From Acidobacteriota bacterium (GTDB taxonomy: Bacteria > Acidobacteriota > Blastocatellia > RBC074), in contig JAFDVL010000013.1 of NCBI GenBank assembly GCA_018268995.1, forward strand, positions 42,790-101,302: 58,513 nt of DNA. The letters are read 5' to 3'. Both the position numbers and the translations under genes were made by a program. The notes below the pieces were generated by a model that saw only the letters and a list, made by a program, of their open reading frames with translations, was not told where the DNA came from and ran no database searches. Positions 17,047 to 26,721 of this stretch are shown piece by piece (the stretch's first letter is position 1; each line of letters begins with the position of its first letter).

Positions 17047-20000
17047 TCAAGGTAAAATCCAGTTCACTGGCTCGGTCGCCGTCACAAAGATGAAGTACCC
17101 TTTCCCCACCTGCAGCACCGACAAGTCACTCAACAAGGGATTGTCAGGGAAATAGCCTTGAAATCGCTTCGTCGCCGCATTCCAAGCCCAGACCCGCGTA
17201 TACTTCCCAGCGATAGAATTCAAGCCTTGCGCTATGTTCCTCTGGGTTAGATCGCTGTAGCCGACTAAGTTCCAACCGGGCCTCAGTGTGATTGTTCGGG
17301 ATGGTGTTGCCCCAACTACATTCAAGGTGGCAGCCTCTTTCATCAAAATCCAGTATCCGCGTCCGGCTTCCACCATGGTTAGGTCGCTGAACTGTGGTGT
17401 GGCAGGAAAGTATCCTTGATACTTCTTGGTTGCACTATCAAACGCCCACACGCTTTCATATTTCCCACTAATCGGGGCGAGGGCGCTGGCAATCGCAGTA
17501 TTCGTAGGTTGAACCGGCAAGGAGATCAAATTCCATCCGGCAGAAAGCTGGATCGCCACACCATTCGCGATATTGAAACTAACCGTTGCGGAATCGGCAA
17601 AGTTCCCGGATGGATCATAAGCACGCGCTTTCACTGTATGTGCGCCATTCGCTTTAGTAGCCGTATCCCAGTTGCATTGAAAAGTCGAACCAGATGCTTT
17701 GGCAGTTGCATCTGTGCAGGTCGGAGCTACATCTGCATCAACGTAAAACTCAATCTTCTGGATGGTGCCGGAATTGTCTGCGGCACTCGCTTTAAGAGTG
17801 AAGAGTTCATATATGGTTTGCCCGGCGCTCGGCGCACTTACTTGCACCGAGGTTGGCGCATTAGGATCACTGCCCGTCCCGCTCAGCGTCACATTGACCG
17901 TAGCTTCATCGGCATCGTTGGAGGGAATAATCAGCGTTGCATTTCGCGCGCCCAGCGCCATAGGGTTGAAGCTCGCTCCCACAGTACAGCTTTGTGATGG
18001 TGGCAAGCTCTTATTGGAACAGGTATCTGTCCCTTTGAGGAAATCACCGGCATTCGTACCGCCTAGTGTGATCACTCCAATGTTCAGGTTGGCGGCTCCG
18101 TCGTTTTTGATGGTCACCGTCTGAGCTGCTGAGGTAGCCCCTACGACCGTGCTGCCATAGCCGATACTTGTTGGTGTAACGGTGATCTCTGGTGCTCCTC
18201 CTGCTTGAATCACTGTGAAAATTTGGTCGGCAATGGTTAGCTTGCCACTGCGGGAAGCCGTACTTGTATTGGCTTCGATGGTGAACTGCACCGTGCCACT
18301 GCCACTACCGGGACTGCCTGCCGTAACCTTGAGCCAAGATGAATCGCTCACGGCTGTCCAAGCACAATCGCTGGTTGCCGCCACACTCACGCTATCGGTA
18401 GCAGCCTCTGGCCCGAAGGATTTGCCGGGAGACGAAAGCAGAAAATCACACGAAGGAACCGTCACGATCATCCTAACTGACTGAACCTGATTGTCACTTG
18501 TTCCTGTAACTGTAAGGCTATATGTGCCGGGGACAGCGTTTGAAGGAACGCTAATATTTAGGATGTTGGGAGGCGGATCTACATTTGCCGAAGAGCTTAC
18601 AAAAGATTGTATTTTATTTACTGCAAAGCCACATCCAGCTAGGCCATCACAACCAAGGCTGACAGGTTGACTGTAACCGTCTGTTGATACTACTGTGCAA
18701 TTTGTCTGGCCGCTATTCCCTTTACCTATGACTAATGCCTGAGCATCACAGGTAAGTGAAAAGTTCGGGCGAAATTGACGAACCACACTAATGATCTGAT
18801 TACCAAAATTCGTATGAATCACATAGAGATAATTCGTAGATGGATCAACGGCTAGTGCTGTAACATTGCTTATATTTATGCTTCCAACCAACACATTGTC
18901 GGAAATCCTGATCACACTTATCCCCTGTTTACCAGAACTGTCATAATAAGGCACAAAGACATATTCAGAGTTTGCTGCAATTTCCTGTGAGCCATTTGGC
19001 ACAGGGACACTTGCCCGTATAGTGTTCGACGCAAGATCTATAACTTCAACGAACGAATCGGAGCAAACATACGCAGAGGTTCCAACGATGACCAGAGAAT
19101 TGGGAGCAAATCGGATTGGAATCGTAGCAATTACAGTATTTGTCGTCGTATCAATGACACTGACAGATCTTAATGGGTTATCTGTGAATTTCCCACAGTC
19201 ATCACATTGATTGACAATGTAAGCTCTTCTCAACAATTCGTCAGCCGCAGCATAAATAGCCCCTCTGCCAACATTGACAGTCTTGAGCACTGTATCAGTC
19301 GATGAGTCAAGAATTTGCACGCTGGAGGCCCCATTATTGACAGGATAGGTCAGATTTGTGACAAACACTTGATTGCCGATTGCGGCTGCTCCCCACGGTA
19401 AAGCCCCAACGCCAACATATTTAAGTAGTGTGTTGTTAGCTATATTCACAATCGCCAACTGACCATTTGGGCCTGTATTGATTGGGACATAGGCTCTGTT
19501 AGCCTGAATTGCTATATTTCCGGTCTCGCTTGTCGGGTATGAACTGAACGAGACATTACCGAGAACAGTTTTATTGGAAAGATCAACGACTCTTAACCCC
19601 GCACTGCCGAATTCATTTTTATCAATTGTAAGGTATGCCTTGCCATTGCTAATAGAAATCTCTCTGGCCCTCCCAGTTCCGCCTGTAGGGATCGTATCAA
19701 TAACCTGCCATGTGCCAGTCGCCAATTCCTGGCTTTGAGTTCCATTCGCAGACAAATTGACTTCTATTGAAGCATTTTTAGAATCATTACTTGTTATTCT
19801 ATAGACAGCTTGTCGCGTGCCTGTGGATACGGGCGTAAATCTGATCCGTACAAACATGGATTTGCCCGGACTAATAGCTAAGCCACTAACTCCAATTACA
19901 AACGGTTGTCCATCTGTCGAGATTGAATATTCATCCGTTCCGGTCAATCTCTGGAAACCAAGTGTTAAGGGGGAAGTCCCAAGATTTTGAATTTCAAAAA

Positions 20001-23000
20001 AACGCTCTCCTATACTGCCTACCGCAACATCGCCAAAGGAAACTGCCCGTACCGGCGAATTCAAAATAGGAGATGCAGCCTGCTTCCCCTCCTCAACACT
20101 TGTTACAGCATTGCCTTGCGCGTTAGTCCCGCCAATAAGGTAGACCATGTCATTCACAACAGCCGCAACAGCACTGGTTCTCGCAGTAAGAATTGCATTC
20201 TTTGCCGTCACTAAATTGTTTGAGGGGTCGTACTCCTGCACGAGGTTCAGCGCATTTTCACCATAAGTTTCACCGCCGATCAGGTAGATTTTCCCCTGCA
20301 ATGAAACAGCACTTGCTCCCGCGCGGGGTGGAAAGAGGAGATTTCCTTTGGATGTCCACGTATTAGCAACAGGATCGTAAGCTTCAATCTTATTGCTTTG
20401 ATTACCGGGAATATCCCCGCCTAACACATAAATAATATTATTTACGACTGCTACTCCAGCATAGGCGCGAGCTGTAGGCATATCCGCCCTTTTCTGCCAG
20501 GAGTTAGTTGCAGGGTTATACTCCTCAACTACTACAGAATGAGTTCCTGCATTATTAGCGCCTCCGATTGCATACAACTTACTATTGACCGTTGCCACTG
20601 CCAGACCACGACGAAGTGTTGGTAACTCAGACCCCACATCCCAACGATTTGTCACTGGATCATATATTTGGACTCTAGCATCAACGTCCTGCCCAACTAC
20701 ATATATTTTCCCACTAATTGCTACTGCACCGCTCTCGGAAATTCCTAATGGAGGGGCAGCTATTTGTTCCCACTTGTAACCTGCCGTTGTATTGACACTG
20801 TAATACCCTCCTCCTAAAAGATAGATTTTGCTCCCAATAATGGCCGACGCTGACCGATAAAAGTTGATGCCCGACGGTATGGTCGAGACATTTGACCAAA
20901 TAAAATCGTTCCCTCCTTGTTTCTGTGTAACCCCGCTCCCGGTAACGGTGAAATTGACACCCACTTCATCGGGATCATTGCTGCTAACGCTAAAGTTAGC
21001 AGTCTTCTGTCCGATTGAGGTTGGGCTGAACTGAATCATTACCGAACCCGACCCGCCAGGCTGAATATATGGCGAGAATGGGAACGCGGAAAAGCTATTA
21101 TCCTCGGTAGTTTTATGAACACTGCTGATAACAAGATAGTCCGATCCAGTATTCTGAATTACAACAGTTTGATAAATATTGGTATTAAGTAGAGCTTCGC
21201 CAAAAGGGTAATTCGTGTTTGCCAGATTAATATCAGGGAATTTATCAGGTTGCCCAGCTTGGTTGATTGTCACCGTCTTGGCAGACTTCTGATCACGAAC
21301 TGAAATAGTTCCGATTCGCGTATTAGTTGTTGGATTCTTTTCAACCACATACCCGATAGATACTGCACCGGTTCCAAACGTCCCAGAATTTATTTTAATC
21401 CAACTCGCATCACTATTTGCCTGCCAGCCACATTGTGCGGTTGTGCTAACAGAAATACTGGCAGTAACACCGTCAACAGGGACAGATCGCTCTGATTCAG
21501 ATAAAATAAGAATACATGTGTTAGCCTTTCCATCTTGTTTTATCGTTAATATTTCCGACTTGTTATTCTGCCCTAGCACTTTTATCGTCCCTACCCTTGG
21601 ATTTGAAGTTGAGTTAGCTGCAACAGTATATTTTACGGACTGAGACCCGGCTCCAGATTTACCAGAATTAATCGTAATCCAAGATGGTGAGTCTGTCGTA
21701 GCACTCCAAGTGCAAGTTTTTGCGGTGGTGATGTAAAAGATGTCACTTGTGGTGTCGGCGGAATATTGCTTTAAGTATGAAGTCAGAGAGAGATTGCATT
21801 GCGTTACCGCGCTGCCTTTACCATCTTGAATTACTCTTAATGTCAGCGAGGTATTTGAGCCAACAACAGTAATGTACCCAACTCGTAATGATGATGAAGT
21901 ATTTCCATCTACAGAATAGCTCAATACTTGCGTGCCTGTGCCGTTTGCTCCAGATATAAGATTTAACCAGGGTGAATCAGTTGATGCAGTCCAACTGCAA
22001 CCACTACTAGCCTGAATCGTGACATTACCGAAGGACAAGAGATTCCCAAATGGTTCCTGGTCTGCTGATAGAGTGTAATTGCATTCTGGCATAACACCTT
22101 TACCACTCAGGTTTACAGTTTTCGTTGCATTATATTCAGCATTGCTCTCGATACTGATTGAGGCAGTTTTGTCACCAATAGAAGTTGGTCGGAAATTGAC
22201 AACAACTTCCAAGGCTGCATTGGGAGCCAAGTCAATGGGAAAAGTTGAAATGGAGTTTATAGAAAACTGATCTGTCTGAGACCCACTCAATGTAATTCGA
22301 GCCAGTCTTACACTTTTCGTGCCTAGGTTCCGTACGATTAACTTCTGTATACTACTACTACTAATCAATGTGTTAGGGTATCGAATTTCAGAGTTAGGTT
22401 CGATGCTAAGGATAGCTTTGTTCTGAGTTACTGATTTGGGTTTAACTCCTAAATCGGAGGCGATAAATTCAAATAATGGCAAACGAGTGCCTGACTTTTG
22501 ATCAACACAAGGCTCACTAGAGGAATTTTTCGAGTGCATCTCTTCATGATTAAACCCTACACAAGTACGCCGACCTTTTAGCCCTGGCCAAGATGCCCCA
22601 GGCGGTCTCACAAATAGCGCGCTATCCCGCGGAACTACTCCATCATTTAACACAGATGAAATTTCCATTTCAAAATTATTTTTCATCAGCCGCTGTAAGA
22701 TTACAGAAATTGGCTCATACTTATCCCGGATTGTAACGGGGAGGCCTGTTTGAAGCTCTTTTTTAAAATCGTCGTAGTTTAATATCTTACCTATTCTAGC
22801 TATGCTTTCATTAGCTTTGAGATAACCAGCATATGCAATGATACGATCATCAAATGTGTGAGGCACTTCATTGAGCAGCCAATTATTTTTCTCTTGCTTA
22901 TCGTCATATCTTGATGCGTCCCATGTTATATCGTAATTATCCCAACGAAGATCGCTTCTATTCGGCAAAGTCGGATCATAAACACACTTGACACAACCAC

Positions 23001-23904
23001 TCTTAGCAAAAAGAAGATCGCCAAGGCCGCCTAATAAGCTATTCCAGAACACCAGCCGACCGTTAAAAGAAATAGGAATAGCATTGGGGGATTCACTTAT
23101 ATAGCTATCTGGAACTCTGAGATTTTCATTCGCTAGGTGTGAACCATGGTGAGGAGTACCGAGTGTAATGGCTAACCTCACCCTGAATCCAGTTTCATTC
23201 CCTTTCCCAATACCATAGTTTACCTTGTGCTGATTCATGAATGCACGAGTAACTAATCCTCCCAAACTATGTGCAATAATAACGATTTCCTTATCGAAGT
23301 CGCTATTTGCTTTCTTGAAGGAGTCGAGATGATTTCGGAGTGACCTTCCAATCTCCCACACTATATGTTTGTCACTATCATAGCTAAAGGAATATACTTT
23401 ATATTGATCTGCAAAATCTGTATTTTGGGATATTGTAGAGAAGTATGTTTTGAGGTCTTCAAAACCACTAGAGTCGCTCCAAATACCGTGGATCAATATG
23501 ACTGGTGTTCTAGCACCGATGGGTCCTGGGGTTACACTCTCTTCTGATACAAGACGCGTATGACAATCTGCTGGACTCGGGTCCTCGACAGGCGGTTTTC
23601 CTGGCACCATCTGGACATTACTTGTGCAACCACTCTCCACGCTCGCCGCATTCTGATTACTCGGAGATTGATTTAAATTGGTAAGATTCGTAAGAGACCT
23701 CGACTTTGGTGCGATAAAGAGGCCTTCTCTTCTTTTACCCTCACGATGGTCCTCGTTTCCTACCTTTCTACTATCCGAGCGGGAATCTATCGAGGTTGAG
23801 GCGTGCCTACTGTTCGCTCGCGGGATGGCTATAAAACAGACACATAGCGAGATTGAGACAAAAAGGAAGATTCTAATGAAAGTAATATTAGGCAATATAT
23901 TCAT
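17047..23904 (-). CDS. Giant exported multidomain protein: lipase-like hydrolase, BACON, Kelch and YVTN-type propellers
   Basis: A 2285-residue protein with an N-terminal signal or anchor (IFLFVSISLCVCFIAI). Residues 130-300 are an alpha/beta hydrolase of PGAP1/lipase type: oxyanion loop VILIHGIW and nucleophile Ser213 in IAHSLGGLV; the acid and histidine are probably within 320-480. Next come a choice-of-anchor D domain, three BACON domains (pattern CxWxAxxDSPW), another anchor domain, six or so Kelch motifs (about 1000-1290, IYLLGG/VYVVG strands), a YVTN-type propeller (about 1400-1700, TNTVIATIPIRF), a fourth BACON domain, more Ig-like modules, and two copies of a C-terminal motif (AGWNLISLPVQP, GYFPATPQFSDL). 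It is probably a surface enzyme or adhesin. The first two thirds look more AT-rich than the last part. Confidence 0.7.
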   Translation of the reverse strand: MNILPNITFIRIFLFVSISLCVCFIAIPRANSRHASTSIDSRSDSRKVGNEDHREGKRREGLFIAPKSRSLTNLTNLNQSPSNQNAASVESGCTSNVQMVPGKPPVEDPSPADCHTRLVSEESVTPGPIGARTPVILIHGIWSDSSGFEDLKTYFSTISQNTDFADQYKVYSFSYDSDKHIVWEIGRSLRNHLDSFKKANSDFDKEIVIIAHSLGGLVTRAFMNQHKVNYGIGKGNETGFRVRLAITLGTPHHGSHLANENLRVPDSYISESPNAIPISFNGRLVFWNSLLGGLGDLLFAKSGCVKCVYDPTLPNRSDLRWDNYDITWDASRYDDKQEKNNWLLNEVPHTFDDRIIAYAGYLKANESIARIGKILNYDDFKKELQTGLPVTIRDKYEPISVILQRLMKNNFEMEISSVLNDGVVPRDSALFVRPPGASWPGLKGRRTCVGFNHEEMHSKNSSSEPCVDQKSGTRLPLFEFIASDLGVKPKSVTQNKAILSIEPNSEIRYPNTLISSSSIQKLIVRNLGTKSVRLARITLSGSQTDQFSINSISTFPIDLAPNAALEVVVNFRPTSIGDKTASISIESNAEYNATKTVNLSGKGVMPECNYTLSADQEPFGNLLSFGNVTIQASSGCSWTASTDSPWLNLISGANGTGTQVLSYSVDGNTSSSLRVGYITVVGSNTSLTLRVIQDGKGSAVTQCNLSLTSYLKQYSADTTSDIFYITTAKTCTWSATTDSPSWITINSGKSGAGSQSVKYTVAANSTSNPRVGTIKVLGQNNKSEILTIKQDGKANTCILILSESERSVPVDGVTASISVSTTAQCGWQANSDASWIKINSGTFGTGAVSIGYVVEKNPTTNTRIGTISVRDQKSAKTVTINQAGQPDKFPDINLANTNYPFGEALLNTNIYQTVVIQNTGSDYLVISSVHKTTEDNSFSAFPFSPYIQPGGSGSVMIQFSPTSIGQKTANFSVSSNDPDEVGVNFTVTGSGVTQKQGGNDFIWSNVSTIPSGINFYRSASAIIGSKIYLLGGGYYSVNTTAGYKWEQIAAPPLGISESGAVAISGKIYVVGQDVDARVQIYDPVTNRWDVGSELPTLRRGLAVATVNSKLYAIGGANNAGTHSVVVEEYNPATNSWQKRADMPTARAYAGVAVVNNIIYVLGGDIPGNQSNKIEAYDPVANTWTSKGNLLFPPRAGASAVSLQGKIYLIGGETYGENALNLVQEYDPSNNLVTAKNAILTARTSAVAAVVNDMVYLIGGTNAQGNAVTSVEEGKQAASPILNSPVRAVSFGDVAVGSIGERFFEIQNLGTSPLTLGFQRLTGTDEYSISTDGQPFVIGVSGLAISPGKSMFVRIRFTPVSTGTRQAVYRITSNDSKNASIEVNLSANGTQSQELATGTWQVIDTIPTGGTGRAREISISNGKAYLTIDKNEFGSAGLRVVDLSNKTVLGNVSFSSYPTSETGNIAIQANRAYVPINTGPNGQLAIVNIANNTLLKYVGVGALPWGAAAIGNQVFVTNLTYPVNNGASSVQILDSSTDTVLKTVNVGRGAIYAAADELLRRAYIVNQCDDCGKFTDNPLRSVSVIDTTTNTVIATIPIRFAPNSLVIVGTSAYVCSDSFVEVIDLASNTIRASVPVPNGSQEIAANSEYVFVPYYDSSGKQGISVIRISDNVLVGSINISNVTALAVDPSTNYLYVIHTNFGNQIISVVRQFRPNFSLTCDAQALVIGKGNSGQTNCTVVSTDGYSQPVSLGCDGLAGCGFAVNKIQSFVSSSANVDPPPNILNISVPSNAVPGTYSLTVTGTSDNQVQSVRMIVTVPSCDFLLSSPGKSFGPEAATDSVSVAATSDCAWTAVSDSSWLKVTAGSPGSGSGTVQFTIEANTSTASRSGKLTIADQIFTVIQAGGAPEITVTPTSIGYGSTVVGATSAAQTVTIKNDGAANLNIGVITLGGTNAGDFLKGTDTCSNKSLPPSQSCTVGASFNPMALGARNATLIIPSNDADEATVNVTLSGTGSDPNAPTSVQVSAPSAGQTIYELFTLKASAADNSGTIQKIEFYVDADVAPTCTDATAKASGSTFQCNWDTATKANGAHTVKARAYDPSGNFADSATVSFNIANGVAIQLSAGWNLISLPVQPTNTAIASALAPISGKYESVWAFDSATKKYQGYFPATPQFSDLTMVEAGRGYWILMKEAATLNVVGATPSRTITLRPGWNLVGYSDLTQRNIAQGLNSIAGKYTRVWAWNAATKRFQGYFPDNPLLSDLSVLQVGKGYFIFVTATEPVNWILP

Positions 23905-23971
23905 ACGGTTTCCCGCGAGAAAACCAAATACTCATCGCACGCTTAAATAACATGGTCGTGCATTGATCTAA

Positions 23972-24820
23972 TTACCTGGCAGCATCGAAGCCAATCTCAA
24001 AGAGCCTTGCCTGTCCAAACACCCAGGCATATTCTCCTGGCACTATCGGCATCACCAGTTTTGCTCGGTAGAGATAGACATCGCTTCCAAATTCCTTTGT
24101 TTTGCCGATGACCTCATAGCTGACGGGGATCAGTTTTTTAGCGGGAATGCCTGTTTTAACCCCGGTAAGACCACTCGCACGCGCCGCCTCAAGCTCTCTG
24201 CGATCCCCTTTTACGTCTAGCTTGGCTAATACGACCATGTCGTCGGGCTTCTCATTGGTTGGCAGCGAAAACTCGAATGTCGGGGTAAGATTTGTCGTGC
24301 GAATGCGAGAATGATTCCCTGGCAGTGTCGTGTTGACTTTCATGCCAAACATATTGCGAGGATCCATTGGGTTACTGCTCCTCATCTCTTGGCGCGAAGC
24401 TTGCAATTCGACCCGCTTGCCGTTATCAACCATTACAATCGAACCATAATTGGCTGATGAATCATTGCCAGCGGTGAGAAATGGATTATTTTCATTGCTG
24501 GCTTTGGGTGAAGCAGGCTGAGCAGGTGAAGGCTTACGGACTGGGTTGCCCGTCATCGCTTTGATTATGTTGTCAGGGACTTTTGCCGCTTTCAGCGCAA
24601 TCAGTCCATCGGGTGATAAATCAAATCTGTTCTCATTGGTTTGGATCGTCTTGACAATCACCTCTTCGGGCAATTCGGCTTTCGTCATCTTGATGATGTC
24701 CTCATTACTCAACTTTCTGCCTTGCCCTAAGACCGAGCTGATAAGGAAAGTAAGCGAAATAAAAAACGTGAGAAGCCTACAAAGCCCTTCCGAACCGCTT
24801 CCATGTTTAACTATACCCAT
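23972..24820 (-). CDS. Small secreted protein of unknown function
   Basis: A 282-residue protein starting at ATG 24820, chosen because AAAGGAG lies eleven bases upstream and a signal peptide (LLTFFISLTFLISSVLGQ) follows at once; a longer frame to 24946 lacks these features. Residues 30-90 form a helical module (LSNEDIIKMTKAELPEEVIV, FDLSPDGLIALKAAKVPDN) that I have seen in secreted Acidobacteriota proteins but cannot name. The C-terminal half (about 150-282) is beta-rich with no known motif and ends in a WVFGQARLFEIGF segment. It is first in the gene order leading to the giant lipase-like protein, 67 bases before that gene's start. Confidence 0.55.
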   Translation of the reverse strand: MGIVKHGSGSEGLCRLLTFFISLTFLISSVLGQGRKLSNEDIIKMTKAELPEEVIVKTIQTNENRFDLSPDGLIALKAAKVPDNIIKAMTGNPVRKPSPAQPASPKASNENNPFLTAGNDSSANYGSIVMVDNGKRVELQASRQEMRSSNPMDPRNMFGMKVNTTLPGNHSRIRTTNLTPTFEFSLPTNEKPDDMVVLAKLDVKGDRRELEAARASGLTGVKTGIPAKKLIPVSYEVIGKTKEFGSDVYLYRAKLVMPIVPGEYAWVFGQARLFEIGFDAAR

Positions 24821-24935
24821 TGTCTTCAATCTCCTTTTTAGGTAATTCAAAGAAGCCTCTCCTGTGAATAGATGTCTGCGTGCCCCCAAGCTCGTAAAGA
24901 CGGCGTTACATAAATCTAGTTCGTGGCAATACGAT

Positions 24936-24966
24936 GGATTGCGCAATCCTTCATCACTAAGTGATG
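24936..24966. repeat. Two adjacent palindromes in the intergenic region
   Basis: GGATTGCGCAATCC (24936-24949) is a perfect 14-base palindrome and CATCACTAAGTGATG (24952-24966) is a perfect 7-bp inverted repeat around one base. They lie in the 200-base gap upstream of the small secreted protein and downstream of the D-aminoacylase. They could be operators for the secreted-protein operon. Apart from these I see nothing in 24821-25020. Confidence 0.35.
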
Positions 24967-25020
24967 GGAAAAGGAGATTTCTTTCACCCGAAAGGCAAAT
25001 ATTTTTTACTTATGGCTGTT

Positions 25021-26676
25021 TTATCGTTGCGCAATGGTAAGGGCTTTGGTTTTCAGGTTTCGCAGCGACATTCCGGCAGGTTGACGTTCGTTGACGGTTC
25101 CGCGCTCGACGGTCACAGCGCCATTTACAATTACATAGTCAATCCCAACCGGCTCCGCGAAGGGTTGTTCATAGTCGGCCTTGTCCGTGATTTGCTCGAA
25201 ATCAAAAATCACGATGTCTGCCCAATTGCCGGGCAGTAAAGTCCCGCGTTCTGCCAAACCGAAAATCTCTGCGGCGAACCCCGAAGCCTTGCGAATTGCT
25301 TCTGCCAAATCCAACTGCGAACGCTCTCGCACATAACTGCGCAAGAGGCGTGGGAAGGTGCCAGAGCCACGCGGGTGCGGTTTGTAAGCCGCTTCTGCGT
25401 CGCGCACGGCGCTGTCGCTGCCGAAAACTCCAAAGGGATATTTGATGGCGAGCGCAACGTCAGTTTCGTGCATATCTGCAAACACGGCCTGCGCACCTCC
25501 TCGCAGTGAAATTTCGATGAGGTTCTCAACTTGCTGATCCAAAGTAGTCGCGTGACTTGGAACGTCGGCGAGCGACCGCCCGATCCATTCTGGCTTCCCA
25601 GCCACAAGCGTTACGAAGTGCAAATCTGTCCACCCATCGCGGCTCAACTTGCTCAAAATATCCGCCTGCAATCTTTGCCGGAGTTGGACATCTGTTGCCA
25701 CTTGTCGCAAGCCTGCCCGCTTTTCTGCTACCGCCCAATCAGGCAGCAACACGTCCGTCGTCGTGCTCGAACGATCATAGGGATAGGCATCCGCATACAC
25801 TTGCAAACCAGCGGCTCTTGCTTGGTTGAGCAACTCCAATCGCCGTTGCATCGTTTGCCATTGCGCGCGCCCAGAACATTTCAAATGCGAAATCTGTGTC
25901 ACGGCCCCGGCGCGGCGACCAACTTCCAAGGCTTCTTGAATAGCATGTTCCCCGTCGTGAGCCTCGTCGCGGACGTGAGACGCGTAAATGCCACCTCGCT
26001 CCGCCGCCGCTCGTGCCAACGAAACCAATTCTTGGGTCTGGGCAAATCTTCCCGGTGTGTACGCTAAGCCGGTTGAAAATCCGAGCGCACCGTCTTCCAT
26101 CGCTTGTCCCACCATCTGTTGCATCTTCAGCAATTCCTGGGCGGTCGGAACGCGCGCATCTTGTCCCATCACTGCGCGACGGACGCTGTTATGTCCAACC
26201 AGTGTGGCTACATTGATCAATGTTCCATGTTTTTCCAGTCCAGCAAGCATTTCACCTACGTCTGTGCGCGAGCGACCACAGTTTCCCGTAATGATCGTGG
26301 TGACTCCTTGCCACAGAAAATTTTCTGGTTTGAAAATGCCTTTGTTGGGAAGGTTCCCCTCTACGTGGGTATGGACATCTATAAAGCCTGGGGCAACAAC
26401 TTTACCATCTGCATAAATACGGGTTTTCGGTTGCGACAGCCAGTAGCGCCATTTTGAGATGCCAATAATTTTGCCATTACGGATGGCGACATCGGCTCGA
26501 TAAGGGGTCTGCCCTGTTCCATCCACTATCAACCCGCCCGTAATCAGCAGATCAGGCGCGTATGATTGATAAAATATCCAGCCTAACCAAAACACCAATG
26601 GCACAAGGCAAAGTGTCGTACTCCACCTAAGGGTGCGACCTATCAGGTGAGGCGGGCCGATCCCCCACATTCTCAT
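25021..26676 (-). CDS. Membrane-anchored D-aminoacylase (N-acyl-D-amino-acid deacylase)
   Basis: A 551-residue amidohydrolase that releases D-amino acids from N-acyl-D-amino acids. An N-terminal membrane segment (about residues 20-38) precedes the usual beta-sandwich start (LLITGGLIVDGTG). All expected metal and catalytic positions are visible: His102 and His104 in GFIDVHTH, the cysteine in GNCG, histidines in ASHVRDEA and ISHLKCSG, and the aspartate in FGSDSA. The length matches the family plus the anchor. It starts 45 bases after the zinc-ribbon/TPR gene and may be the last member of the long operon. Linked activities could include turnover of D-amino-acid-containing cell-wall or lipid material; that is inference. 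Confidence 0.85.
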   Translation of the reverse strand: MRMWGIGPPHLIGRTLRWSTTLCLVPLVFWLGWIFYQSYAPDLLITGGLIVDGTGQTPYRADVAIRNGKIIGISKWRYWLSQPKTRIYADGKVVAPGFIDVHTHVEGNLPNKGIFKPENFLWQGVTTIITGNCGRSRTDVGEMLAGLEKHGTLINVATLVGHNSVRRAVMGQDARVPTAQELLKMQQMVGQAMEDGALGFSTGLAYTPGRFAQTQELVSLARAAAERGGIYASHVRDEAHDGEHAIQEALEVGRRAGAVTQISHLKCSGRAQWQTMQRRLELLNQARAAGLQVYADAYPYDRSSTTTDVLLPDWAVAEKRAGLRQVATDVQLRQRLQADILSKLSRDGWTDLHFVTLVAGKPEWIGRSLADVPSHATTLDQQVENLIEISLRGGAQAVFADMHETDVALAIKYPFGVFGSDSAVRDAEAAYKPHPRGSGTFPRLLRSYVRERSQLDLAEAIRKASGFAAEIFGLAERGTLLPGNWADIVIFDFEQITDKADYEQPFAEPVGIDYVIVNGAVTVERGTVNERQPAGMSLRNLKTKALTIAQR

Positions 26677-26721
26677 AAATTTCTCGTTCGTTGTTGCTTT
26701 ACAAACTTGCCTGGCTATTTG

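Noticed and set aside
25526..26457. Several plus- and minus-strand frames inside the D-aminoacylase gene
   Set aside because: All are shadows of the intact amidohydrolase frame with its conserved histidines.
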